Positions 1-8,380 of a stretch of 12,302 nucleotides of DNA are shown piece by piece. The notes beneath the pieces were generated by a model. The model saw nothing but the letters and a program-made list of their open reading frames with translations, ran no database searches and was not told where the DNA came from. Location of the stretch: contig CAMDFE010000018.1 in the NCBI GenBank assembly GCA_945897395.1, forward strand, positions 1 to 12,302. The letters are read 5' to 3'. The position numbers and the translations under genes are program-made. The stretch comes from Chryseobacterium gleum (GTDB lineage Bacteria > Bacteroidota > Bacteroidia > Flavobacteriales_D > Sanyastnellaceae). The stretch's first letter is position 1, and the number at the start of each line of letters is the position of its first letter.

Positions 1-3000
1 AGAAAATTCAAATGAACGTCATTGGTAATATCGGTACCAAGATGAAATTAAAGGTGAATTACAACACCGAACGCACCTTCGATTTTGAGAATAACATGAC
101 GGTGGAATATACCGGTGATGAAGACCAAGTCATGCGCAAAATTGAATTGGGAACCGTAGCATTGCCGCTTACAGGAAGCTTAATGCCCGGAAGCCTTGGT
201 TTGTTCGGAGCCAAAATTGAAACCCAATGGGGAAAGCTAAAGAACACCACAATTCTTACTCAACAAAAAGGTGAACGAAAAGAAATCACTGTTCAAGGCG
301 GCGCGCAAACCACACGTTTTGATATCGCAGCAGACAATTACGAAGCGAATAGACACTACTTCCTTTCAGGATTCTTTAGAGACAATTATGACAATGCTCT
401 AGCTTCATTGCCTGTTGTAAATAGCGGTGCGAACATCACACGTATTGAAGTTTGGGTGGTGAATCAACAAGCCAACACGCAAGATGTTAGAAACATTATG
501 GCATTTACCGATTTGGGTGAGAACTCCCAATACATGGCCACAGATTACAATAACTCTTCTCTGATTAGCCCCGGGCAACTTCAAAATCCGGACAATGAAA
601 ACAACAACCTGTACAATGTTCTAAGCAATAATCAGAACATCTTAGATTTCTCAAATGCCAATGCCGCCATTCAAGCTTTAGGTTATGGAATGCGTCAAGG
701 AATTCATTACGAGCGTGTAGGAAACGCCCGAAAACTTACCCCCTCTGAGTACACCTACAACGCACGTCTAGGATTCCTTTCATTGAAGCAATCATTGAAT
801 AATGCCGAGGTTTTGGGTGTGTCGTATGAGTACACATTGAACGGACAAACCTTTCAGGTAGGTACACTTTCACAAGATGGAATTGCAGCACCACAAGCCT
901 TAATGTTGAAGATGCTGAAGTCTTCAATCACCTTGGTGAAACTAACGAATGGTGATCCTTCTCCGCTTTGGAGAAACATGATGAAGAACGTCTATAACCT
1001 AGAATCATTCGGAATTTCTCCAGAAAAATTCAGATTAGAAGTTTGGTACAACAACCCAGCAACGGGCGTAAACATGAATTACATTCCACGAGAGCCGTTA
1101 AGTGGAAAGCTATTGCTTCAAGTCATGAATCTCGATAGAATTGATGCGCAACAGATGCCTGGAAGCGATGGTTTCTTTGACTTTGTTCCGAACGCGTCAA
1201 CGTCGGGTGGACTAATTGACGCCTCTACTGGAAGGGTATTCTTTCCCGTGGTTGAGCCCTTTGGCTCGCATTTATCGGATCAGATATATGCTGGTTTAGG
1301 AAATACCCCTCAAGCTGCGCAAGTTGTAGCGCAAGTTGTTTTTCAAGCACTGTACGATTCAACAAAAACTGCAGCGCAAATTGGTTTCCCTCAACTGAAT
1401 AGATTCAGAATTAAAGGAGAATATCAAAGTGCTTCGGGTTCTGAAATTTCATTGAATGCGTTGAACGTCCCGCAGGGTGCAGTTACCGTTACAGCCGGAG
1501 GAATGAGACTTGTTGAAGGAACAGATTTCACCGTGAATTACAATTTGGGAAAAGTTACCATCCTCAATGAAAGCATCATGAGTTCTGGACAACCGATAAA
1601 GGTTGCTGTAGAAAGTAACTCTATGTTTAATCTGCAATACAAGACTTTATTAGGAAGCCGATTCGATTATAAGTTTTCTGATAATCTCGCAATGGGAGCG
1701 ACAATCATGAATTTGAAAGAGAGACCGCTTACTCAAAAGGTAAATGCAGGAGACGATCCTGTAAACAACGCTATGATGGGTTTCGATATGAATTTCCAAA
1801 AGGAAGTGCCAATCATAACAAAATGGATTGATCGTATTCCCGGAATTCAAACCAAAGAAAAATCAACAGTAACGTTTAGTCTTGAAGCAGCGAAAATTTT
1901 CCCGGGTCACTCTCGCGCAATTTCCAAAGATGGAAATGCATACGTCGATGATTTCGAAGGAAGTCAAAGCGTTATCGATTTGCGTTCATTGAACCAATGG
2001 TTCATGGCATCTACACCGAAGTTACAATCCACACTTTTTCCTGAAGGAGATTTTGAGGACAGTCTTGTTTACGGCGCAAATCGCGCACAGTTGTCCTGGT
2101 ACATTATTGATCCATTGTTCTACAGAAACAGTTCATACACGCCACCCAATATCTCTGCAGATATGCAAAGCGATCACCGCATGCGCGAGGTGTTGGAGTC
2201 TGAAGTTTTTCCGAACAGACAATTACCTTCAGGTACTCCGCCGAACATCACTTGTTTAGATCTTACGTACTACCCAGAAGAAAGAGGTATGTACAACTTC
2301 GAATTACCGAATGGTTATTCGGGACGAACGTCCGGATTGAATGACAGCGGAACATTGAAAGATCCATCATCGAGATGGGGCGGAATTCAACGGGCATTAA
2401 CAACAACAGACTTCGAAACTTCGAACGTGCAGTTCATTCAGTTTTGGGTAATGGATCCATTCCATGAAGATTCGGAAAATATCCAAGGAGGTGACCTTTA
2501 TTTCAATTTAGGAAACGTTTCTGAAGACATCATGAATGACTCTCAAATGAGTTTCGAAAATGGATTCCCCTCGGCAAATAATGATCTCCCTATTGAGCAA
2601 GGAACGTGGGGTAACTATCCTTCACCTACGACCTTCAACGTGGTAAACGCATTTGATTACACCTCTGGAAATTACGAGCAACAAGATATCGGTTTAGATG
2701 GTTTGAATTCAACGGCGGAACAATCCTATTTTGCGAACTGGTTACTTCAGTTGCAAGGGTTTTTAACTCCCGATGCCTATGTCAAATATCAGCAGGATCC
2801 CTCAGCAGATAATTTTAGTTATTTCAGAAGTTCGCAGGCCGATGCAGCTAACTTGAACACCGTTGAGCGCTACAAAAATTTCAATCGATACGAAGGCAAC
2901 TCAAACACCAATACACCCGACGGATATCCCATTGCAGCCACTACTATTCCGAATTCGGAAGACATAAACCAAGATATAACACTCAACACAATTGAAAGTT

Positions 3001-6000
3001 ATTTTCAGTACAAAGTAAGTCTTCGTCCAAATGATTTAGGCGATGCTAATTTGGGAAGAAATTACATCACAGATACCTTCGTTACAACGAAAACAACAGC
3101 GAACAACGAAGAGCGTCAAATTCGCTGGTACCAATTCAAAATTCCAATCAAGGAATATGAAAAGCGTGTAGGAAGTATTCCTGATTTCCGTTCCATTCGA
3201 TACATTCGAATGTTCTTGAAAGGTTGGGAAGAGCCGGTTACTTTGCGTTTTGCACGCTTGGAATTGGTTCGTGGTGAATGGAGGAAATACGATAACACAT
3301 TAGCGGGAAATCAAGAACAAGAAATAAACGACGATCCGGAAACAACCTTCAACATCGCCGCCGTGAACATTGAAGAAAACGGAAATCGCGAGCCTGTTCC
3401 TTATGCTGTTCCTCCAGGAATTATTCGCGAGCAAGACGTAGCCTCTGCCAACTTAAGAAATTTGAATGAGCAGTCACTGTCGTTAAGCGTTTGCCATTTG
3501 AAAGATGGAGACGCGCGTGCTACATACAAAAATGTGAAGTATGATTTGCGCCAATACAAACGCCTTCGCATGTTCGCTCATGCCGAAGCCGCGGGCATTC
3601 AATCAGAATTAAAAGATAACGATGTCTCTGTATTCATTCGTTTAGGTTCCGACTTCGATGAAAACTATTACGAGTATGAAGTTCCAATGAGTGTAACGCC
3701 CTGGTACACCAATAATGACGACGAAATTTGGCCTGTGGAAAACAACTTTGATATTAAACTTTCCGATTTACAAAACCTAAAGATTAATCGTCCTTCTTCA
3801 ACTTCTGTATTGTCTGTTGTAGATACTATTCTAGACAACAACGTTCACCTTTCGGTAAAAGGAAATCCGAACTTGGCCAACATCACAACCATGATGATTG
3901 GTATTCGAAACCCTGATAAAGACACCAATCCTTTTGGTGTAGTAGATGATGGAAGAGGGAAATGCGCAACCGTTTGGGTAAATGAATTACGCCTTTCTGA
4001 GTTCGATGAAAAATCGGGATCAGCGGCTATTGCGAGATTGACTGCGCAATTGGCAGATTTTGGAAACGTGGCGGTGTCTGGAAATATAAGCACTCCTGGC
4101 TGGGGCGCAATAGAACAAAGAGTTCAGCAAAGACAACAGGAAACAAAGATGGGGCTCGATGCAAGTAGCACGTTGCAACTGGGTAAGTTCTTCCCGAAAG
4201 ATTGGGGTGTGCAATTGCCAATGTATTTAGGGTTTTCGGAAAATGTACAAACGCCAAGGTATAGTCCTCTTCAACCAGACATTCAAATGACCGATTTGCC
4301 TACTTTAAGCAAACCGTTAAAACAAAAATCTCAAACATACACCAAACGCAGAAGCATCAATTTCACAAATGTGAAAATTGCTCCGAAAAAAGGAGCCGCT
4401 GCAGATAAGGGAGTCGGTTTACCAAGTGCTGATGACAAGGGGAAACCAGGAACGCAAGCTGCACCGACAAGCACCGACAAGCCAAAGTTTTATGGAATAG
4501 ATAATTTCTCTGTTTCATACGCCTACAATGAAACATACTTCCGTGACATCAACACCGATTGGCGTTTGCAAAAACAATATCAAGGAGCCTTCGACTATAG
4601 CTTCACAAATAAGCCAAAAGAGTTCAAACCGTTAGCAAATTTCCCAGGCATAAAAACTTCGAAATATCTGAAGTGGCTCAAGGAATTCAACTTCTATGCG
4701 GGAATCAAACAACTGAGCTTCAGAACGGAAATGAATCGCTCGTATGAAACCAGTCGCATTCGAAACAACTCTTTGGAATTAACCGGCATTTATAGCGACA
4801 TGCTCATTCAAACGCAAGCTCAAAAGAATTGGAATTGGACTAGAAACTATTCCATGAAATATGACTTGACCAAGAATCTGAAAACCGATTTCACCGCGAG
4901 TAACATTGCATTGGTTGGAGAACCGCGTGGAGTGATAAATAAGAACGATGTTGATTGGTACGAGTCCTACAAAGATTCCGTTTGGAGCAATATTCAACAT
5001 TTCGGCGAAACAACAACCTACAATCACAACGTAGGAGTTACTTATAAACTGCCGTTAGATAAATTTCCGTTATTGAACTTTATGAGCGCAGATGCGCGAT
5101 ACGGAGGAACATTCAGATGGGATCGCGCGCCCTTCACTCAGGACACACTCGGAAATACCATTCAGAACAGCAGACAAATTCAACTGAATGCCCAAGGTAA
5201 TTTCGAAACCTTGTACAACAATGTCCCTCGTTTTAAGCAGGCTTTAACCGGAAAAAAACCTGATGCAGGTAAAAAAGATGCCGGAAAGAAAGATGATCCG
5301 ACAAAGAAAGACGGCTTTGGAGATGACTTGAAGAAGAAGACAGAGAAGAAAGAAAAAGTAGATCCATTAGATGTTGCTCTTCGATTTATTATGATGGTTC
5401 GCACTGTGAATGGAAGCTACACGAAGAATGAAGGGCTTTCGCTTCCAGGATATGGGAACAGTACCAGTATTCTCGGATTCGATGATCAGTTCGATGGCCC
5501 TGGCATCGGATTCCTGGTAGGACAGCAGAATACAGATTTAATGGGCAATCCGACGGGACGCAATTTCGCTACAGATGCGGCAAGCAACGACTGGTTAGTG
5601 CAACGTCAATCTTTGAATATTCAGTACAACGAAACATTCACAGAAACATGGAATGCGAAAATGAACTTAGAACCGTTCCGTTATTTCAAGGTTGAACTTT
5701 CAGCGACTCGACAAGAAGGAAAAAATTACAATTCGTTTTTCAGGTATGACCCAACCATCGACGATTACACGTTTCAATCGCCAATGGAAACAGGAAATTT
5801 CTCGGCATCTTTAATTACTTGGAATACTGCGTTTGTTAAGGACGACAAAGAGAACAACTACGCGAGTCCAATTTTCGATCAACTCTTAGCGAATAGAAAG
5901 GAAATATCTAGCCGTTTGAACAATGAGACATACCAACTAGCAAATCCGAATGACTCGGGGTATTATGAAGGTTTCGGATCGCTTTCTCAAAATGTAATCA

Positions 6001-6833
6001 TTCCTTCATTTATAGCGGCCTATACAGGTCGATCAGCAAGTGAAGTAGTGTTGAGCCCATTCGCGACCAAGGCACAGCCAAACTGGAAAATCACTTATGA
6101 CGGCTTAACCAAATTGCCTGCAGTGAAGAAGTATTTCAAGCAATTCAACGTAACGCATAATTATCGTTCTACTGCTACCGCTTCTTATGTAACAAACTTG
6201 AAGTACGAAGAGTTTAATAATCTTCCGACAGGCAGTGACCAAAGCGCAGAACAGAATTTCATTTCTCAACAACAAATTGGTACTGTAACTCTCACCGAAT
6301 CCATGTCTCCTCTTGTGGGATTCGATATGACTCTGAAAACAAAAAAAGTTAACGACCCTTTGATTAAATTGGAGTACAAACGTGATCGAACTATAGCCCT
6401 GGGAATGTCGAATTATCAGATCACTGAAACGAAGAGTAATAGTTTCGTCATTGGTTTGGGATATAAAATCACCGAAGTTCCGAATCCATTCGGAAGAAAA
6501 AAAGGAAGTAAGCTTCCCGTGAAATTACTTGAAAAGTCAACGCTGAATTTGCGTGTCGATTTTACCATTCGTGACAACTTTACCTTAATCAGAAAAATTG
6601 AAGAACAGCAAAATCAGGTTACAGCTGGACAAACATTGTTTAGTGTGAAATCGAGCGCCGACATGGCAATTAGCGACAAGCTAACTCTTCGTTTCTTCTA
6701 CGACCATCAGATTAATAAACCGGCAATTTCGACAAGTTTCCAAACGTCGAATATTACCACCGGACTTGCCATTCGATTTACGTTGAACGGTTCAGGCGGC
6801 TCGAACACTGCCCAACCCCAAGGTGGACAATAA
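1..6833 (+). CDS. sprA: SprA, type IX secretion outer-membrane translocon (5' partial)
   Basis: SprA forms the very large outer-membrane barrel through which type IX secretion cargo leaves the cell (gliding adhesins, enzymes with a C-terminal sorting domain); PorV and a plug protein associate with it. The reading frame is open from base 3, and the codons before the first ATG (base 12) read KIQ, which joins the family-like stretch KIQMNVIGNIGTKMKLKVNY. The gene therefore enters from outside the window, and the ATG at 12 is internal. The 2276 visible residues lack roughly the first 100-200 of a protein of about 2400. Family hallmarks are FDFENNMTVEYTGDEDQ near residue 24, VQGGAQ near 94 and AYVDDFEGSQSVIDL near 646 (numbered from the ATG at 12). 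The body is rich in alternating aromatic/polar strands, and a last strand ends in GLAIRFTLNG, followed by a Gly/Gln tail. Two hydrophilic inserts (about residues 1456-1495 and 1747-1785) are probably disordered loops. Family identity is essentially certain. Confidence 0.97.
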   Translation, partial: KIQMNVIGNIGTKMKLKVNYNTERTFDFENNMTVEYTGDEDQVMRKIELGTVALPLTGSLMPGSLGLFGAKIETQWGKLKNTTILTQQKGERKEITVQGGAQTTRFDIAADNYEANRHYFLSGFFRDNYDNALASLPVVNSGANITRIEVWVVNQQANTQDVRNIMAFTDLGENSQYMATDYNNSSLISPGQLQNPDNENNNLYNVLSNNQNILDFSNANAAIQALGYGMRQGIHYERVGNARKLTPSEYTYNARLGFLSLKQSLNNAEVLGVSYEYTLNGQTFQVGTLSQDGIAAPQALMLKMLKSSITLVKLTNGDPSPLWRNMMKNVYNLESFGISPEKFRLEVWYNNPATGVNMNYIPREPLSGKLLLQVMNLDRIDAQQMPGSDGFFDFVPNASTSGGLIDASTGRVFFPVVEPFGSHLSDQIYAGLGNTPQAAQVVAQVVFQALYDSTKTAAQIGFPQLNRFRIKGEYQSASGSEISLNALNVPQGAVTVTAGGMRLVEGTDFTVNYNLGKVTILNESIMSSGQPIKVAVESNSMFNLQYKTLLGSRFDYKFSDNLAMGATIMNLKERPLTQKVNAGDDPVNNAMMGFDMNFQKEVPIITKWIDRIPGIQTKEKSTVTFSLEAAKIFPGHSRAISKDGNAYVDDFEGSQSVIDLRSLNQWFMASTPKLQSTLFPEGDFEDSLVYGANRAQLSWYIIDPLFYRNSSYTPPNISADMQSDHRMREVLESEVFPNRQLPSGTPPNITCLDLTYYPEERGMYNFELPNGYSGRTSGLNDSGTLKDPSSRWGGIQRALTTTDFETSNVQFIQFWVMDPFHEDSENIQGGDLYFNLGNVSEDIMNDSQMSFENGFPSANNDLPIEQGTWGNYPSPTTFNVVNAFDYTSGNYEQQDIGLDGLNSTAEQSYFANWLLQLQGFLTPDAYVKYQQDPSADNFSYFRSSQADAANLNTVERYKNFNRYEGNSNTNTPDGYPIAATTIPNSEDINQDITLNTIESYFQYKVSLRPNDLGDANLGRNYITDTFVTTKTTANNEERQIRWYQFKIPIKEYEKRVGSIPDFRSIRYIRMFLKGWEEPVTLRFARLELVRGEWRKYDNTLAGNQEQEINDDPETTFNIAAVNIEENGNREPVPYAVPPGIIREQDVASANLRNLNEQSLSLSVCHLKDGDARATYKNVKYDLRQYKRLRMFAHAEAAGIQSELKDNDVSVFIRLGSDFDENYYEYEVPMSVTPWYTNNDDEIWPVENNFDIKLSDLQNLKINRPSSTSVLSVVDTILDNNVHLSVKGNPNLANITTMMIGIRNPDKDTNPFGVVDDGRGKCATVWVNELRLSEFDEKSGSAAIARLTAQLADFGNVAVSGNISTPGWGAIEQRVQQRQQETKMGLDASSTLQLGKFFPKDWGVQLPMYLGFSENVQTPRYSPLQPDIQMTDLPTLSKPLKQKSQTYTKRRSINFTNVKIAPKKGAAADKGVGLPSADDKGKPGTQAAPTSTDKPKFYGIDNFSVSYAYNETYFRDINTDWRLQKQYQGAFDYSFTNKPKEFKPLANFPGIKTSKYLKWLKEFNFYAGIKQLSFRTEMNRSYETSRIRNNSLELTGIYSDMLIQTQAQKNWNWTRNYSMKYDLTKNLKTDFTASNIALVGEPRGVINKNDVDWYESYKDSVWSNIQHFGETTTYNHNVGVTYKLPLDKFPLLNFMSADARYGGTFRWDRAPFTQDTLGNTIQNSRQIQLNAQGNFETLYNNVPRFKQALTGKKPDAGKKDAGKKDDPTKKDGFGDDLKKKTEKKEKVDPLDVALRFIMMVRTVNGSYTKNEGLSLPGYGNSTSILGFDDQFDGPGIGFLVGQQNTDLMGNPTGRNFATDAASNDWLVQRQSLNIQYNETFTETWNAKMNLEPFRYFKVELSATRQEGKNYNSFFRYDPTIDDYTFQSPMETGNFSASLITWNTAFVKDDKENNYASPIFDQLLANRKEISSRLNNETYQLANPNDSGYYEGFGSLSQNVIIPSFIAAYTGRSASEVVLSPFATKAQPNWKITYDGLTKLPAVKKYFKQFNVTHNYRSTATASYVTNLKYEEFNNLPTGSDQSAEQNFISQQQIGTVTLTESMSPLVGFDMTLKTKKVNDPLIKLEYKRDRTIALGMSNYQITETKSNSFVIGLGYKITEVPNPFGRKKGSKLPVKLLEKSTLNLRVDFTIRDNFTLIRKIEEQQNQVTAGQTLFSVKSSADMAISDKLTLRFFYDHQINKPAISTSFQTSNITTGLAIRFTLNGSGGSNTAQPQGGQ

Positions 6834-6851
6834 TTTTGGGTTTCATTGTCC
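6825..6851 (+). terminator. weak hairpin at the sprA stop, possible terminator
   Basis: A perfect 7-bp inverted repeat, GGACAAT (6825-6831) and ATTGTCC (6845-6851), has a 13-base loop and includes the first base of the sprA stop codon. A T-rich run (TTTCTATTTTTT, 6861-6872) follows, but about ten bases after the stem instead of directly. The stem is short and only moderately GC-rich, so it would be a weak intrinsic terminator at best. Confidence 0.3.
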
Positions 6852-6886
6852 CATTAAACTTTTCTATTTTTTCATAGTCCTAACAT

Positions 6887-6894
6887 TAAATTTG
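6887..6894 (+). promoter_or_regulatory. candidate Bacteroidota -7 promoter element before the VTC gene
   Basis: TAAATTTG matches the Bacteroidota -7 consensus TAnnTTTG exactly and lies 27 bases before the GTG at 6922, which would give a leader of about 20 bases. No clear TTG-type -33 element stands at the usual distance (the nearest upstream TTG, at 6846-6848, is too far away). The site also supports a start near 6922 for the following gene. Confidence 0.4.
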
Positions 6895-6921
6895 TGTTAA
6901 GTTCGTGGGATATTAAATCTT

Positions 6922-7674
6922 GTGACCCCAATTGAGCAAATAGTACAGCAGTTCGCCTCAATTTCTTTGAAAGAAATGGAAGGGGTGGAATTGATGAATC
7001 GAACCGATACCAAATTTGTGGTGTCGCTTGATCAGTTGCTTTCGATATTGGAGGAAGTAAAGAACACGTATCGAATCCTTGAAGTAAATGACATTCGATT
7101 CAGTCATTACGAAACGTTGTATTATGACACAAATGAGTTTCTTTTCTATACTCGTCATCACAACGGTAAGAAAAACAGATGGAAAATCAGAAAGCGCTCC
7201 TATGTAGATAGTGCTGTGAGTTTTCTTGAATTGAAATTCAAATCAAATCGGGGCAGAACTCAAAAACAGCGTACAGGAATTCCTGAATTTGGCATTGAGT
7301 TGAACGGGGATGAGGAAAGATTCATAGGTCATAAAGCCGGAATTGATTTCCATTTGACTCCCCAGGTGAAAAATAATTTCACTCGAGTAACTTTAGTAGA
7401 ACCAAGTCTGCCTGAGAGAATAACAATCGATTTAAAACTTTCTTTCGAATGGAATAATATCTTAAGAGAACTGAAGCAAATCGTTATCATTGAAGTAAAG
7501 CAGGAGAAAAGAAACCGCCTTTCGCCATTTTTACAAGCGCTAAAAAAGAGACATATTAGAGAAGAGAGCATAAGTAAATATTGTTTGGGAGTAGCTATGC
7601 TTGTACCTTTCGTGAAGAAAAATATTTTCAAAGGAAAGCTTATCAAAGTGAATAAATTAGAATCAATTAAATAA
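6922..7674 (+). CDS. VTC-domain protein, polyphosphate-polymerase-like
   Basis: This is a 250-residue soluble protein with no signal peptide or membrane segment, consisting of one VTC-type triphosphate-tunnel domain. In the eukaryotic homologue Vtc4 this fold makes polyphosphate from ATP on the cytosolic face. Visible tunnel motifs are RTDTKF (27-32), YYDT (67-70), the basic strand WKIRKRSY (87-94), FLELKFK (101-107), IDLKL (169-173), IIEVKQ (189-194) and the C-terminal SKY (218-220). The alternating Lys/Arg/Glu pattern needed to bind nucleotide, phosphate and metal is intact, so activity is plausible but not shown. I chose GTG at 6922 because it begins the ORF just after a -7-like element. 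The ATG codons at residues 19 and 25 are alternatives, but the one at 25 would come very close to the RTDTKF strand. It has neither the SPX domain nor the membrane domain of yeast Vtc4. A DUF4956 membrane-protein gene follows four bases later, so the two are surely co-transcribed. Polymerase activity is inferred from the fold. Confidence 0.85.
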   Translation: MTPIEQIVQQFASISLKEMEGVELMNRTDTKFVVSLDQLLSILEEVKNTYRILEVNDIRFSHYETLYYDTNEFLFYTRHHNGKKNRWKIRKRSYVDSAVSFLELKFKSNRGRTQKQRTGIPEFGIELNGDEERFIGHKAGIDFHLTPQVKNNFTRVTLVEPSLPERITIDLKLSFEWNNILRELKQIVIIEVKQEKRNRLSPFLQALKKRHIREESISKYCLGVAMLVPFVKKNIFKGKLIKVNKLESIK

Positions 7675-7678
7675 AATC

Positions 7679-8371
7679 ATGTTAGATACACTCAATACAA
7701 TTTTTTTGCAATCAGATTTTGACCCAATGGGAGGAATGAAATTTATTCACTTGGAAGATTTCTTAGGGTTAATCATTCGTTTATCTGTGCATATGCTATT
7801 CGTGGTACTTTTGGTTAGAGGTATATATTATCCCATAGCAAAAAGAAAGGATTTTCTATTCACCTATTTGCTCTTTAGTTTAACCATTTTCCTCATGTGC
7901 TTCATGCTAGAAAGCGTGAAGCTTCAAATGGGATTTGCCTTGGGTTTGTTCGCGGTTTTCGGAATTATTCGTTACAGAACAGATGCTATTCCAATTAAAG
8001 AAATGACTTACCTCTTTGTGGTTATTGGAATGTCAGTAATGAATGCGCTAATCAATAAAAAAATATCGTTGGTTGAATTGTCATTCGCAAATCTAGTAAT
8101 CATAGGCGCGACATACGGTCTGGAAAAGGTTTGGTTGCTGCGCCACGAAGCACAAAAAATCATTGTCTATGAAAACATTGATTTGATTAAAGTTGGAAGG
8201 GAAGAAGAAATGATAGCAGATATTGAAGCAAGAACTGGCATTAAAGTGAACCGTTTCGAAATTGGAAAAATAGATTTCCTTCGCGATACTGCTTTAATAA
8301 AAATTTACTTCTTCGAAGACGAGCAAGGAAATCAAACAGATGATTCTTTCTCGGGAAATATCAACGTCTAA
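7679..8371 (+). CDS. DUF4956 family inner-membrane protein
   Basis: This 230-residue protein has about five hydrophobic segments in its first two-thirds (roughly 28-50, 58-77, 82-98, 109-126 and 131-148), followed by a soluble, charged domain of about 80 residues (150-230) with a beta-alpha-beta look (KIIVYENIDLI; TALIKIYFFED). The family signature is the stretch GLFAVFGIIRYRTD (89-102), then IPIKEMTYLF (104-113). The function of DUF4956 is not established. It often sits beside VTC-domain proteins, as here, where its ATG is four bases after the VTC stop. I infer a membrane partner for the VTC enzyme, perhaps an anchor, a regulator or a conduit for the polymer. The soluble tail probably faces the cytoplasm, since the positive residues at 52-58 and 150-160 flank the segments. 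The gene ends five bases before the stop codon of the convergent neuB-like gene. Family call firm, role speculative. Confidence 0.83.
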   Translation: MLDTLNTIFLQSDFDPMGGMKFIHLEDFLGLIIRLSVHMLFVVLLVRGIYYPIAKRKDFLFTYLLFSLTIFLMCFMLESVKLQMGFALGLFAVFGIIRYRTDAIPIKEMTYLFVVIGMSVMNALINKKISLVELSFANLVIIGATYGLEKVWLLRHEAQKIIVYENIDLIKVGREEEMIADIEARTGIKVNRFEIGKIDFLRDTALIKIYFFEDEQGNQTDDSFSGNINV

Positions 8372-8380
8372 AAGTTTTAG
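8368..8380. repeat. AT-rich palindrome across two convergent stop codons
   Basis: CTAAAA (8368-8373) and TTTTAG (8375-8380) form an inverted repeat centred on base 8374. It contains the end of the DUF4956 gene (TAA at 8369-8371) and the stop of the opposing neuB-like gene (8377-8379). A real hairpin would have only about five A/T-rich pairs, so it is probably too weak to be a bidirectional terminator. No other terminator is visible between the two convergent units. Confidence 0.3.

Noticed and set aside
12..14. ATG at base 12 as the sprA start
   Set aside because: The frame continues open to base 3 and the upstream codons (KIQ) match the family context; SprA is expected to have 100 or more residues before this point, including a signal peptide, which is not seen here.
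5180..5404. 74-codon minus-strand frame rich in Ser and Phe
   Set aside because: It is antisense of the Lys-rich SprA insert; the poly-Phe/Ser stretch simply mirrors AAG/GAA codons.
7329..7646. 105-codon open frame on the minus strand
   Set aside because: It is a shadow of the VTC-domain gene, whose motifs are intact in the plus frame; its Phe/Ser-rich translation is what antisense of Lys/Glu-rich codons gives.
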